A stretch of DNA of 64,000 nt from Ferdinandcohnia humi_A (GCA_047608075.1 JBLKRX010000024.1:1-64000), one strand, 5' to 3'; shown: positions 23,679 to 32,880, numbered from the stretch's first letter. A program made the numbers and translations. Notes: generated by a model not told the origin, from the letters alone.

Positions 23679-25418
23679 GTGATGATAAAGAAACCAAAGT
23701 TAATAAATGGGGTACAAAAGAAAGAGAATGTTCCTAAAAGATGGCTACATGAAAAGGTTCTACAGAAGCTTAACCTAGGTACTCGTTTATTTATACTCTT
23801 TGTTTCACTTCTAGTCGTAACGGTTGTTTTAGTAGGATCAAGCTCCTATATAAAAGCAAAAGACATTACTATTAACACAATTGAAGATAGGTTGTTAAGG
23901 GAAGCGGAGTTAATGGGATATATTGCCGAGAATTTAAAATTTGTATATGTAAGTGATGAGACTTATTTTATGCAACAATTAGAGACAAATGTCCGCTCTC
24001 AACAGAAGAAGCTTACTTCTGATGGCATCGATGCAGACTTTTACTATATAGTTGATAAAAAATTAACTCCTTTCAATGTGAGTGAGAAATCTAGTCTTAG
24101 TTTTCCAGACAAACTTATAAATAAAATTGATGAACAACAAAATGGAGTTATTAACGAGACGATTGACGGGGAGAATTACACGATAACCTTTCAAAACATG
24201 GATGAAATCAGTGGTATATACTCAATTGTAATACCTACTAAATCATATACAAAGCCAGTTGATCAAATGGCTTACTTTACAGTTGCAGTAATTGTAATAA
24301 GTATTATAGTTATGGCAGGTATCATAATGCTTTTTGTAAGGTCTATAGCAAAACCACTTAATGAATTACGAGTTACGATGAGGGCAGTGAGGGAGGGTAA
24401 CCTACAACCTGCGACTATACATACAACCGTACCGGAAATCAGTTCATTACATAAAAGTTATAACGCCATGATCGAACAAATGAGAAGCATGTTACATGAA
24501 GTGAAAAGCACAACATATGAATTGCAAAATACAGGCGATGAGTTAAAACACTCGGCCGAGCAATCCCTTCAATCTAGTCAACAATTAGTCTCCGGAATCA
24601 ATATTGTAAAAATAGGAGCGGAACAAACAGCAAGTAGCTCTGAACATAGTGTTACCAGTTTTAGATCTATGTCACAGAGAATCGAGGATTTACTTAAGAA
24701 CATGGATGTCGTTTTTGAAAGCTCAAGAGAAATGGATGAATCCGCTAAACGTGGCGAACGAAGTGTGAGTGAATTAATAACAATCTTCCATACCTTTGAG
24801 AATGATTTTGGGAAATTAACTCATACAGTCAACCAAGTGAAAGAGTATTCGTTATCAATTACAAAACTTGTTGAATTAGTTAATGGAATTGCACAACAAA
24901 CAAAACTTTTGGCGCTTAATGCATCAATAGAAGCTGCACGAGCAGGTGAAGCAGGTAAAGGGTTTGCTGTAGTTGCCCAAGAAGTTAGAAACTTAGCAGA
25001 CCAATCGACAAATGCGATTGAAGAGATCTCAGAAGGGATTTCAAGTCTAGAAATTGTAACAGGTACTGCTTCACAGGAATTTGAACGAATGCTAAGTAAA
25101 ATAAAAAAGAATCTTCATAATGCAAACGATTCAAAAATCTCTTTAGACGAGCTGATGAAAGGGATAAAGGATGTTAGTGGTAATTTGGAAATGATGCAAG
25201 GAGAGCTTACGGGGTTGGAGGAACTGTTACCTGAACTTGAACAAGCAGTTACCAATTTTTCATCCGTCTCTCAAGAAACGTTAGCAAGTGCGGAAGAAAT
25301 GCTTACTTTTAGTCAAAATCAGATTACACAAATGGAGAATACAAATAGAGTCGGTCACAATCTAAATCATCTATCAAAATCACTTTCAGAGCTAACAAAG
25401 CGTTTTATTATAGGCTGA
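23679..25418 (+). CDS. Methyl-accepting chemotaxis protein
   Basis: 579 residues. A cytosolic N-tail is followed by TM1 (FILFVSLLVVTVVLVGSS region, about 38-55), an extracytoplasmic single-Cache-like sensor (about 60-195), TM2 (about 205-227, AYFTVAVIVISIIVMAGIIM), a HAMP domain and the MCP signalling hairpin. The tip is GIAQQTKLLALNASIEAARA followed by GEAGKGFAVVAQEVRNLADQS. It should control CheA kinase activity in response to an unknown ligand. SD TAGGGGGA before ATG. I see no SigD-type promoter in front. Monocistronic. Confidence 0.93.
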   Translation: MMIKKPKLINGVQKKENVPKRWLHEKVLQKLNLGTRLFILFVSLLVVTVVLVGSSSYIKAKDITINTIEDRLLREAELMGYIAENLKFVYVSDETYFMQQLETNVRSQQKKLTSDGIDADFYYIVDKKLTPFNVSEKSSLSFPDKLINKIDEQQNGVINETIDGENYTITFQNMDEISGIYSIVIPTKSYTKPVDQMAYFTVAVIVISIIVMAGIIMLFVRSIAKPLNELRVTMRAVREGNLQPATIHTTVPEISSLHKSYNAMIEQMRSMLHEVKSTTYELQNTGDELKHSAEQSLQSSQQLVSGINIVKIGAEQTASSSEHSVTSFRSMSQRIEDLLKNMDVVFESSREMDESAKRGERSVSELITIFHTFENDFGKLTHTVNQVKEYSLSITKLVELVNGIAQQTKLLALNASIEAARAGEAGKGFAVVAQEVRNLADQSTNAIEEISEGISSLEIVTGTASQEFERMLSKIKKNLHNANDSKISLDELMKGIKDVSGNLEMMQGELTGLEELLPELEQAVTNFSSVSQETLASAEEMLTFSQNQITQMENTNRVGHNLNHLSKSLSELTKRFIIG

Positions 25419-25432
25419 TAAAGTATTCTTAT

Positions 25433-25460
25433 AAGAAGGCACTGCTGTCTTCTTTTTTTT
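25433..25460 (+). terminator. Terminator of chemoreceptor gene
   Basis: AAGAAGgCA ctgc TGtCTTCTT followed by a run of T. Confidence 0.75.
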
Positions 25461-25494
25461 GCGAAAAATTGATAAAACTTTTCCGGTAATACTA

Positions 25495-25525
25495 TTGACA
25501 TTAACGCTACGTAAAGGTGTAACGT
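25495..25525 (+). promoter_or_regulatory. MerR-type promoter with 19-bp spacer
   Basis: TTGACA (25495-25500) and TAACGT (25520-25525) are separated by 19 bp. The half-sites CTACGTAA (25507-25514) and TAACGTAA (25520-25527) form an inverted repeat. Long spacers are characteristic of promoters remodelled by MerR-family activators, suggesting autoregulation of the gene at 25548. Confidence 0.75.
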
Positions 25526-25547
25526 AAATGTAAGAGGAGGTGATGGT

Positions 25548-26312
25548 ATGGAATACACGGTGCAAAGGTTAGGTAAGTTAGCGGGGGTTAGTCCTAGAAC
25601 GCTGCGATATTATGATGAGATTGGAATTCTTAAGCCGGCAAGAATCAATTCGTCTGGATATCGGATTTATGGGCAAGCCGAAGTAGACAGGTTACAGCAA
25701 ATTTTATTTTATCGGGAATTAGGTGTGAGTTTAGATGGAATCAAAGAGATAGTAACGTCACCTACCTTTGATGGAGCGTCTGCACTCCGAGATCATCGTC
25801 AAAAACTCCTCGAAAAAAGGGAACAGTTAAATCAATTAATAGCGAATGTGGAGAAAACAATCGCTCTAAAGGAAGGGAGAATTACCATGTCAAATAAAGA
25901 AAAGTTTGAAGGCTTTAAGAAAAAGCTAATAGATGATAATGAAAAGAAATATGGAAAAGAAATTCGTGAAAAGTATGGAGACGATACAGTAAATAAATCA
26001 AATGAAAAACTAATGAATATGTCACTTGAGGACCATGAGGCTGTTACCAAGCTATCTGAGCAAGTGATTGAAACATTAGCCAAGGCGTTTAAAACAGGGG
26101 ATCCCGGGAGTGTACTAGCCCAACAGGCTGCAGAGCTTCATAAGCAATGGATTACGTATTATTGGCCCACTTATACAAAAGAGGCGCATGCTGGGGTTGC
26201 TCAAATGTATGTAGATGATGAGAGATTTACAGCCTATTATGATAAAAACCAACCTGGAACGGCTGAGTTCTTACGCGATGCCATACTGATCTACACAGGG
26301 ATGAAAAACTAA
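25548..26312 (+). CDS. MerR-family activator with TipAS domain (Mta/TipA-like)
   Basis: 254 residues. The N-terminal MerR winged helix has VQRLGKLAGVSPRTLRYYDE and PARINSSGYRIYG. A coiled-coil linker (about 78-115) leads to a TipAS ligand domain (about 120-254) with PGSVLAQQAAELHKQWITYY and TAYYDKNQPGTAEFLRDAI. TipA proteins bind thiopeptides; B. subtilis Mta activates multidrug efflux genes. Expected to bind the 19-bp-spacer promoter directly upstream. No efflux gene is adjacent, so targets may be elsewhere. SD GAGGAGGTGA before ATG. Confidence 0.92.
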   Translation: MEYTVQRLGKLAGVSPRTLRYYDEIGILKPARINSSGYRIYGQAEVDRLQQILFYRELGVSLDGIKEIVTSPTFDGASALRDHRQKLLEKREQLNQLIANVEKTIALKEGRITMSNKEKFEGFKKKLIDDNEKKYGKEIREKYGDDTVNKSNEKLMNMSLEDHEAVTKLSEQVIETLAKAFKTGDPGSVLAQQAAELHKQWITYYWPTYTKEAHAGVAQMYVDDERFTAYYDKNQPGTAEFLRDAILIYTGMKN

Positions 26313-26329
26313 ATATTGTTTTATATGAT

Positions 26330-26367
26330 AGCCTGCTTTCGAGGTAATATTCGAGGGCAGGCTTTTT
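26330..26367 (+). terminator. Terminator of TipAS regulator gene
   Basis: AGCCTGC..TCGA loop TCGA..GCAGGCT followed by TTTT. Confidence 0.88.
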
Positions 26368-26474
26368 GTATTTTTCTTACTTATCTCGTTTCATGTACTG
26401 ATAGTGTGAAAAAGTGATAAAATACATGTATGTTTGACAAATTTAGACAGAAATCATCGGTTGGGGGAAGTAAA

Positions 26475-26768
26475 GTGAAGGAAATGACAAGAAAAATTAT
26501 GGAATTTTGTGATGAACGTGGCTGGACACCATATCATAATGAAAAGGATCTAGCAATTTCAATTTCATTAGAAGCAAGCGAACTCCTTGAGAATTTTCAG
26601 TGGCGAACCAGTGAAGATGCTGTAGCTGAATCAAGGCAAAACATTAAGGATGAAATGGCTGATGTTCTGATTTATCTCCTACAATTAGCCAATAAAATGG
26701 ACGTGAATTTAGAAGAGGCAGTGTATCAAAAAATTGAGAAGAATGCGATTAAGTATCCAGTCAAGTAA
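26475..26768 (+). CDS. MazG-like nucleotide pyrophosphohydrolase
   Basis: 97 residues from GTG 26475, chosen because GGGGGAAG lies just upstream; an in-frame ATG at 26430 has no SD. The MazG/dUTPase-like all-alpha fold is shown by EASELLENFQW (metal-binding E-x-x-E) and DEMADVLIYLLQLANKM (E-x-x-D). Small members hydrolyse non-canonical or excess NTPs to NMP and pyrophosphate and act as house-cleaning enzymes. A TAAAAT box lies a little upstream. A zinc-ribbon gene follows by 94 bp. Confidence 0.87.
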   Translation: MKEMTRKIMEFCDERGWTPYHNEKDLAISISLEASELLENFQWRTSEDAVAESRQNIKDEMADVLIYLLQLANKMDVNLEEAVYQKIEKNAIKYPVK

Positions 26769-26862
26769 AATATGCGTTAGAAAACTGACACTTCTTTAAA
26801 TTTCTTTGGCTCTTTATTACGTGTTTAATCGTTTATAGATGCAAGAAGAAAGGGGAGATCCT

Positions 26863-27027
26863 ATGAAGGCAAGAGTTTGTCCACAATGTGGAGCGATATT
26901 GAAGGAAGACGCATGGGAAACTTTAAACGAGACGGCAGATGGTGGATTTATAATTGATGTCTATCCGGCATTTATATGTTCAAATAAACAATGCGAATTC
27001 GTGGAACGTATAGGAGAGTATCCCTAA
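26863..27027 (+). CDS. Small zinc-ribbon protein
   Basis: 54 residues from ATG 26863, preceded by GAAAGGGGAG at good spacing. CPQCG near the N-terminus and CSNKQC near the C-terminus supply four cysteines for a zinc ribbon. Between them is an acidic linker and FIIDVYPAFI. No function can be given; such proteins often bind nucleic acid or another protein. It lies between the MazG-like gene and the nuclease-like gene and may be cotranscribed with either. Confidence 0.7.
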   Translation: MKARVCPQCGAILKEDAWETLNETADGGFIIDVYPAFICSNKQCEFVERIGEYP

Positions 27028-27079
27028 AGTCATTGCTCAACAAGGAGAAAATCGTCTCCTACTGATATACCCAAATAAT

Positions 27080-28345
27080 ATGGGAAGAATCGTAGAGCTT
27101 CGAGATATGATTATATGGCCACCAATGTATGTGGAATCATTATTGGGTCGGGGAGAATGGGAGGATTACGCAGGTAATCACGATGTCCGGTATATACTCA
27201 ATCATGTTCACGACACTAGAAATGCATTTCGAAAATCTAATGGGCCGAACTTGTTTAGTTTTGCAACAAGCGAGTTGTCACAGGACGCCTTTCTATGTTG
27301 GTTATTTGAACATCTAAAAAAAGATAATCATGGTGTTACAAATAAAGTGGCAAAACACCTTCTTGATACGATTGTAGATAAGTATACTCAGCTTAACCCA
27401 AACCAGAATCATACTAACTTGAGGAGTTATACGTTAAAAAGTATAAAACAACAAGTGTATAATATTGATATCTTGTTAACATTTGAGTCTGATATTCAGT
27501 CTGAGAAACTTTACATGATAATTGAGGATAAGGTTTCAAGTGGTGAGAGCCGTGAAAATCAGCCTGAGTATTACGCTGACAAATTAAAAATAAAAGATTC
27601 TAATGCCCAAGTCATTTCTGTACTATTTAAAACGGGGTATGCATCACAAAAGGAACGTAAGGATTTTGAACGTAGAAAAATTGTTTTTATCGGGAATGAG
27701 GAGATATATGATGTCTTTTCTTCTTACGGTTTAGAAATGAAGGACAATGTAATTCTTAACAGTTGGTGCGTCCAGTTCTGTGAGAGAAATTATATTCCAA
27801 TCCATAGAGCAAATTTACTTCAAATAAATCCTACTACTACACTGAAAAGCTATAGTATCATTTCACGTAAGTTTAAACTTCCTGAATCAATTGTTTTTAA
27901 TAAACTTACAGATTTTTTATTTTCTACAATTTCGAGTGGTTTTCAGATTAAAAGATTTAGTTTCCAGGGGAAAGGGCATGTTGACTGGCATTTCGAATTA
28001 ACAAAAGAGAATTGGTCAAGTAAAGAAAAGAACATTTCCATTAGCATTTATTTTATTTGGGATACGTTTGACTTTTCCTTAGTTATAAAAAGCTCCCCAT
28101 TTACATACAAACCATTAAAGAAACTTACTGATTCAGAAAAGAAGGAGTATATGGCTACAAGGGATACTCTTAAATTGGAGCTTAAAAAGAATTCTAGCTT
28201 CAATTGGAAATTAACAAATTACTATTTACAAATTGCTCAAATGGAAAATATACAAAAAATCACTTTAGATAGTTTAAAAGACAAAATAATAGAGGATGTT
28301 TCATTTATTTCAAGTGAGATTGATCATTTAATGATGAATATGTAA
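27080..28345 (+). CDS. PD-(D/E)XK nuclease superfamily protein
   Basis: 421 residues. NLFSFATSELSQDAFLCWLF (about 57-76) is typical of the PDDEXK_4 family. The catalytic core is visible as IDILLTF (Asp, about 130-136) followed by YMIIEDKVSSGE, the E-x-K motif. Upstream QVYNID precedes the Asp. Such proteins are probable Mg-dependent DNA endonucleases, frequent in mobile and defence contexts. Its own operon has no methylase or helicase. The start is uncertain: ATG 27080 lacks a close SD, and M10 (27107) is possible. A strong terminator follows the gene. Confidence 0.75.
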   Translation: MGRIVELRDMIIWPPMYVESLLGRGEWEDYAGNHDVRYILNHVHDTRNAFRKSNGPNLFSFATSELSQDAFLCWLFEHLKKDNHGVTNKVAKHLLDTIVDKYTQLNPNQNHTNLRSYTLKSIKQQVYNIDILLTFESDIQSEKLYMIIEDKVSSGESRENQPEYYADKLKIKDSNAQVISVLFKTGYASQKERKDFERRKIVFIGNEEIYDVFSSYGLEMKDNVILNSWCVQFCERNYIPIHRANLLQINPTTTLKSYSIISRKFKLPESIVFNKLTDFLFSTISSGFQIKRFSFQGKGHVDWHFELTKENWSSKEKNISISIYFIWDTFDFSLVIKSSPFTYKPLKKLTDSEKKEYMATRDTLKLELKKNSSFNWKLTNYYLQIAQMENIQKITLDSLKDKIIEDVSFISSEIDHLMMNM

Positions 28346-28414
28346 ACTTTCGGAAAAGCTACTTAGTTATTAGAGTGCTGGCTTTTTATGTTGATAGCAA
28401 ATTACTAGGTGACT

Positions 28415-28454
28415 AAAACTGAGTATCCTTTAAATTTGGATAGTCAGTTTTTTT
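28415..28454 (+). terminator. Terminator of nuclease-like gene
   Basis: AAAACTGA gt ATCC tttaaattt GGAT ag TCAGTTTTTTT, about 70 bp past the stop. Confidence 0.8.
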
Positions 28455-28519
28455 AATGCTATAGGAAACTATATAAATTTTACTGATGTGGATAACTCTA
28501 AATAAGGTTAATCCACGTT

Positions 28520-28690
28520 CAGCTCCAGCGCCTAGCCAGTTTTCACCCTGACTGGGCTTCTGCGATTATCTTGCGCAAAGCTCGCTTTAAGCAGCTCGAG
28601 GTCAAATAACCTGTGGTAAGAAAAGTCAAAGAGCGACTTTATTGCCACAGAACATTTGCTTGTCGGGGCTGACCAAGGCGCTTGCGCTTG
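28520..28690 (+). repeat. Dispersed element, copy 2
   Basis: CAGCTCCAGCGCCTAGCC (28520-28537) opens and CCAAGGCGCTTGCGCTT (28673-28689) closes it, with AGCGCCT/AAGGCGCT complementary. The middle holds AAAAGTC aaagagc GACTTT. The opening module matches the copy at 54872 rather than the GCGCAAGCG form. It lies between a terminator and the GTPase gene. Confidence 0.8.
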
Positions 28691-28726
28691 TTCTTTTACA
28701 GGCGCAAACCCACAGAAAACAGAGTA

Positions 28727-28764
28727 TTTCATTATAACTAGAGAAGCTTGTTATAATAATGAAA
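28727..28764. promoter_or_regulatory. Inverted repeat before TetM-like gene
   Basis: TTTCATTATAAC and GTTATAAtaATGAAA form a near-perfect 12-bp stem about 35 bp upstream of the start, with TATAAT inside the right arm (28752-28757). It may be an operator over the promoter or an attenuating hairpin. Confidence 0.45.
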
Positions 28765-28799
28765 AGTGTAGAAAGTAGGAAGAGGAGCAAAACGTAGTT

Positions 28800-30743
28800 A
28801 TGAACAAAACTATTGGAATTCTAGCACATGTTGATGCGGGGAAGACGACCTTCTCAGAGCAATTACTGTATCATACTAACAGTATTAAAAAACGTGGGCG
28901 GGTTGATCATCAAAATGCGTTTTTAGATAGCCATGAAATAGAAAAGCAACGTGGAATTACAGTTTTCGCTGACCAAGGTATTTTTGAGTACGGAGATTCA
29001 ACTTATTATGTGATTGATACTCCAGGACATGTTGATTTTTCAACAGAGATGGAAAGAGCCATTCAAGTAATAGACTTTGCGATCATCGTCATTAGTGCAG
29101 TTGAAGGAGTAGAGGGGCATACTGAAACGGTTTGGAGTCTATTGAAAAAGCACCAAGTTCCAACTTTTTTCTTTATTAATAAAATTGATCGAACCGGGGC
29201 AAATGTAAATGAAGCTCTAGAGGATATACGAACCAATCTAACCAAGGATGTTTGTGCCGTAACAGACTCCTTTACTGATGGAGAATTGTCAAGGGAAATA
29301 ATTGAGTTTGTTGCGGAAAGGGACGAGGAACTACTTGAATATTATATGGAGAACGACTATGAGCCCGACCTATGGCTCAAAAAAATGCAGAATTTAATAT
29401 CAACTTCTCACCTTTATCCTTGTTTTGCAGGGTCTGCTCTTCAGGATAAAGGTGTCAAAGAATTTCTTGAGAATTTTAATTTATTAACTGAAACTCATTA
29501 TTCCCCTCATGAACCTTTTAGTGGTCGTGTCTATAAAGTCCGTTATGACGAAACAGGTGCTAAAGTAACGTTTATCAAGGCGATAACGGGACGATTAAAC
29601 GTTAGAGAGGAAATCGAGTATGGAGACGTAGAGAGAGAGAAGGTTACTCAAATCCGTCGCTACAATGGAAATCAATATGTTCAAGTTAACCAAGTCTTTG
29701 CCGGTGAACTTTTTGCCGTAACAGGACTTACAAATGCTGCCGCTGGGGATGGAGTAGGTGCACTAAAGGAGAAGGCAACATATGAAATGGTACCTACCTT
29801 ACGATCAAAAGTGGTATTTGAACCATCAGTCAATGTAAAAGAAGCGCTAAAGTATTTTCGTATGCTGGAAGCGGAGGATCCTTCACTCAATGTAATTTGG
29901 GAAGAACGTCTTCAACAAATCCACCTCCATGTTATGGGGACAATTCAGCTAGAAGTTCTTCAACATATAATACTTGAAAGGTTCCGTTTGAAAGTATTGT
30001 TTGACGACCCAGAAATACTCTACAAAGAAACAATTGAAACAGATGTAATCGGATTTGGGCATTTCGAGCCATTAAAGCATTATGCGGAGGTACATTTGAA
30101 ATTAGAGTCTGGGAATCGCAATAGTGGAATTGTGTATACCAGTGAATGTCATACAGATCATTTAGCCGTTGGATTACAAAATCTAGTTGGGCAGCATGTG
30201 TTAGAGCGGGAACATCACGGGATACTTACTGGTTCACCGTTAACCGATATAAAGGTAACTTTGATTACCGGGAGGGCACATGCTAAGCATACCCATGGTG
30301 GTGATTTTAGAGAGGCTACCTATCGAGCTATACGTCAAGGCTTGGAAAAGGCAAGAAATATTCTTCTTGAACCATATTACCAATTCAAGATTAAGATAGA
30401 TATTGACCAAATGGGGCGTGTTATATCAGATATCCAAACAGCATATGGTCGATTCGACGAACCCATTACTGAGGGTGAGAAAGTAATAATTACAGGGGTA
30501 GCTCCGGTTGCAACCTTTATGGAGTATAGTGCTGTACTTGCTTCTTTTACACATGGCAAAGGTCGCATTAGTATGACCATTGCAGGTTATGATAGATGTC
30601 ATAATGAACAAGAAGTGATGGAAAGAATTGGGTACGATAAAGATGCAGATCCCGAATATACGTCTTCTTCAATCTTTTGTTCGAAAGGAGCAGGCTTTTC
30701 GGTTAAATGGGCTGAAGCTGAAGAAATGATGCATTGCTTATAA
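28800..30743 (+). CDS. TetM-like ribosomal protection GTPase
   Basis: 647-residue EF-G-like translational GTPase. G1 is AHVDAGKT (9-16), G2 contains QRGITV, G3 is DTPGHVDF and G4 is NKIDRTG. Domains II-V follow, with YGRFDEPITEGEKVIITG late in the protein. Length and the absence of EF-G inserts match ribosomal protection proteins of the Tet(M)/OtrA class, which dislodge tetracycline from the ribosome. It belongs to a diverged chromosomal subgroup of Bacillales and Clostridia, so resistance should not be assumed. SD AAGAGGAG is rather far from ATG 28800. Confidence 0.85.
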   Translation: MNKTIGILAHVDAGKTTFSEQLLYHTNSIKKRGRVDHQNAFLDSHEIEKQRGITVFADQGIFEYGDSTYYVIDTPGHVDFSTEMERAIQVIDFAIIVISAVEGVEGHTETVWSLLKKHQVPTFFFINKIDRTGANVNEALEDIRTNLTKDVCAVTDSFTDGELSREIIEFVAERDEELLEYYMENDYEPDLWLKKMQNLISTSHLYPCFAGSALQDKGVKEFLENFNLLTETHYSPHEPFSGRVYKVRYDETGAKVTFIKAITGRLNVREEIEYGDVEREKVTQIRRYNGNQYVQVNQVFAGELFAVTGLTNAAAGDGVGALKEKATYEMVPTLRSKVVFEPSVNVKEALKYFRMLEAEDPSLNVIWEERLQQIHLHVMGTIQLEVLQHIILERFRLKVLFDDPEILYKETIETDVIGFGHFEPLKHYAEVHLKLESGNRNSGIVYTSECHTDHLAVGLQNLVGQHVLEREHHGILTGSPLTDIKVTLITGRAHAKHTHGGDFREATYRAIRQGLEKARNILLEPYYQFKIKIDIDQMGRVISDIQTAYGRFDEPITEGEKVIITGVAPVATFMEYSAVLASFTHGKGRISMTIAGYDRCHNEQEVMERIGYDKDADPEYTSSSIFCSKGAGFSVKWAEAEEMMHCL

Positions 30744-30876
30744 ATGGAAACGAAGAGTACTATTCCTTGCTGATTAAGTAGGCATTTTATCAATCAAATA
30801 AAATGACGAATGATAAATTCTTTAGTATGTTAAGTAGTAAAGTTACTTAGTTAACAATAGCATAGGAGGGAAAGTA

Positions 30877-31935
30877 GTGGAAATAGGGATTAGTACGTTT
30901 GTCGAGACAACACCGGATGTAAAAACAGGAGAGGTCATCAGTCATGCTCAGCGATTACGTGAAGTTGTTGAGGAAATTGTTCTCGCTGATCAAGTTGGGT
31001 TGGATGTATTTGGAGTTGGTGAACACCATCGTGAAGATTATGCTGCATCTTCTCCTGCAGTTGTTCTTGCAGCGGCCGCACCACAAACCAAAAGAATAAG
31101 GCTGACAAGTGCCGTAACCGTCCTTTCATCTGCAGATCCAGTTCGCGTGTTCCAGGACTTTGCAACACTGGATGCTGTGTCAAATGGACGCGCCGAAATT
31201 ATGGCCGGAAGAGGTTCTTTTATCGAGTCCTTTCCTTTATTCGGAAATGACTTAAAGGATTATGATGAGCTATTCGAAGAGAAATTAGATCTTTTGTTAA
31301 AAATTCGTGAGTCGGAAAAGGTAACGTGGCAAGGAAAGTTTCGTCCAGCTATCCATAACCGTGGAGTATATCCTCGCCCAGTTCAGAATCCATTACCTGT
31401 ATGGATTGGTAGTGGTGGTAACTCTGAATCAGTAGTCCGTGCTGGGTTACTAGGCTTACCATTAGTTCTTGCCATTATCGGGGGGAGTCCGTTACAATTT
31501 GCACCGCTTGTGGAACTATATAAAAAAGCAGCTACTCATGCGGGTCATGATGCAACAAAGCTTCCAGTTGCATCACATTCACACGGTTTTATCGCTGATT
31601 ATACTGAGCTAGCAGCAGATAAATTTTATCCTTCAACTCAACAGGCTATGAACAAATTAGGAAAAGAGCGAGGATGGGGACCGTATACACGTGCTACATT
31701 TGATTACGCACGAAGCTTTGAAGGAGCATTGTATGTAGGAGACCCAGAGTATGTTGCAAGTAAAATCATACATTTACGTAAAAATGTAGGAATCACACGG
31801 TTTATGCTTCATGTACCTGTGGGAACAATGCCTCATGATGATGTAATGAGAGCCATTGAATTACTTGGTAAAGAAGTGGCACCACGAGTAAGAGAAGAAG
31901 TGGCTAAATGGGAAGTTGAAAATGAAGCGAAGTAA
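30877..31935 (+). CDS. LLM-class flavin-dependent oxidoreductase
   Basis: 352 residues starting at GTG 30877 after TAGGAGGG. The luciferase-like (beta/alpha)8 barrel is shown by VGLDVFGVGEHHREDYA (about 44-60), IRLTSAVTVLSSADPVRVFQ (about 73-92) and VWIGSGGNSESVVRAG (about 173-188). These enzymes use reduced FMN for monooxygenation; substrates range from alkanes to sulfonates and are not evident here. There is no adjacent flavin reductase. A strong terminator follows. Confidence 0.87.
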   Translation: MEIGISTFVETTPDVKTGEVISHAQRLREVVEEIVLADQVGLDVFGVGEHHREDYAASSPAVVLAAAAPQTKRIRLTSAVTVLSSADPVRVFQDFATLDAVSNGRAEIMAGRGSFIESFPLFGNDLKDYDELFEEKLDLLLKIRESEKVTWQGKFRPAIHNRGVYPRPVQNPLPVWIGSGGNSESVVRAGLLGLPLVLAIIGGSPLQFAPLVELYKKAATHAGHDATKLPVASHSHGFIADYTELAADKFYPSTQQAMNKLGKERGWGPYTRATFDYARSFEGALYVGDPEYVASKIIHLRKNVGITRFMLHVPVGTMPHDDVMRAIELLGKEVAPRVREEVAKWEVENEAK

Positions 31936-31961
31936 CAGTATTCCACATTAACTTACACAAA

Positions 31962-32012
31962 AAATATAGGGCTTGCCTTCAAAATAAGTTGCGGAGGCAG
32001 GCCATATTTTTT
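31962..32012 (+). terminator. Terminator of LLM oxidoreductase gene
   Basis: AAATATaGGgCTTGCCTTC pairs with GGAGGCAGGCCATATTTT; T-run follows. Confidence 0.85.
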
Positions 32013-32025
32013 ATAAATAGAGAAA

Positions 32026-32237
32026 GAATAAAAATTTGAACTTAGACTCCACTGTCTAACGCAAGCGGAATACCCCCTCGAGCTCAAAAACGCGCTGCAA
32101 TGAAAAGTCATAGAGCGACTTTTTTGTAACAGAACATTCACTTGTCGGACTTTCAAAAGGTGTGCTGACGTCAACGTTCGCCACAGAACGTGATGGGTTT
32201 TAGTTGACGTTCCTCTTTCAAGGCGCTTGCACTTTTC
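32026..32237 (+). repeat. Dispersed element, copy 3
   Basis: Leader AATAAAAATTTGAACTTAG, then CGCAAGCGGAATACCCCCTC, AAAAGTCAtagagcGACTTTTTT, TGCTGACGTCAACGTTCG, AGTTGACGTTCC and the inverted terminus AAGGCGCTTGCACTT. It has the GACGTCAAC/GTTGACG module but not the longer middle module of copies 4 and 5. Confidence 0.85.
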
Positions 32238-32323
32238 CTAGTTAGTAGTGGTTTAGAAGGAAAAGTAGTGATAAAAAAGTAATAAATGTAAGAGTAAAAC
32301 AACAGATAGAGTAGGAGATTTGT

Positions 32324-32812
32324 ATGAATAATCACGTTATTACCTTTTCACATAAACAGGTAGCAGTACAATGTTTTAATAAGGTATGGGATTTACTAGA
32401 GAAGGATGATCGTACCAACCTTGAAGATGAGGAAATGGTTCATATGTGTCATACTTCTTTTTGGCATTGGACACAAGTAGAAGATCATACAGAGCAAAAT
32501 CTCTCCATTGGCTACTGGCAGCTTTCACGTGTTTATGCAATGGTAGGGAATGGAGAGCAGGCATTAGAATATGCACAGCGTTGTATAGCGGTTAGTATAG
32601 ACGCCAAACTAGCGCCTTTTTATATTGCGTATGCGTACGAGGCAATGTCCAGAGCGTATACCATATTAAAACAAAAGGAACAGGCTCAGAAGTGTTTAGA
32701 ATTGGCTAATGAATATACAAAATCTGTCATAGTAGAGGAAAGTAAAAAACTACTCAAAAATGATCTAAAAGAATTAATGAGATTAATGGATACTACGTTT
32801 TCAAAGAACTAA
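32324..32812 (+). CDS. TPR-like hypothetical protein
   Basis: 162 residues, all-helical by appearance. A tetratricopeptide-like pattern is seen in LSIGYWQLSRVYAMVGNGEQ, ALEYAQRCIAV and YEAMSRAYTILKQKEQAQKC. HMCHTSFWHWTQVEDHTEQN precedes it. I know no specific function; similar Bacillus proteins are uncharacterised and cytosolic. SD TAGGAGA before ATG and a strong terminator after it indicate a single-gene unit. Confidence 0.75.
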   Translation: MNNHVITFSHKQVAVQCFNKVWDLLEKDDRTNLEDEEMVHMCHTSFWHWTQVEDHTEQNLSIGYWQLSRVYAMVGNGEQALEYAQRCIAVSIDAKLAPFYIAYAYEAMSRAYTILKQKEQAQKCLELANEYTKSVIVEESKKLLKNDLKELMRLMDTTFSKN

Positions 32813-32814
32813 CT

Positions 32815-32863
32815 AAAAAAGCCGATTTTCGCCTGTTCACTCGCTGGGAATCGGGCTTTTTTT
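32815..32863 (+). terminator. Terminator of TPR-like gene
   Basis: AAAAAAGCCGATT pairs with AATCGGGCTTTTTTT over a loop that itself can fold; also usable by the convergent small gene. Confidence 0.88.
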
Positions 32864-32880
32864 GTGAAAAATTAATTTCA

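Noticed and set aside
23600..23679. SigD promoter for the chemoreceptor
   Set aside because: No TAAA-N15-GCCGATAT match; only a TATAAT with a weak -35.
28800..30743. Acquired tetracycline resistance determinant
   Set aside because: The protein is TetM-like but of a chromosomal type without mobile element genes around it; resistance is not claimed.
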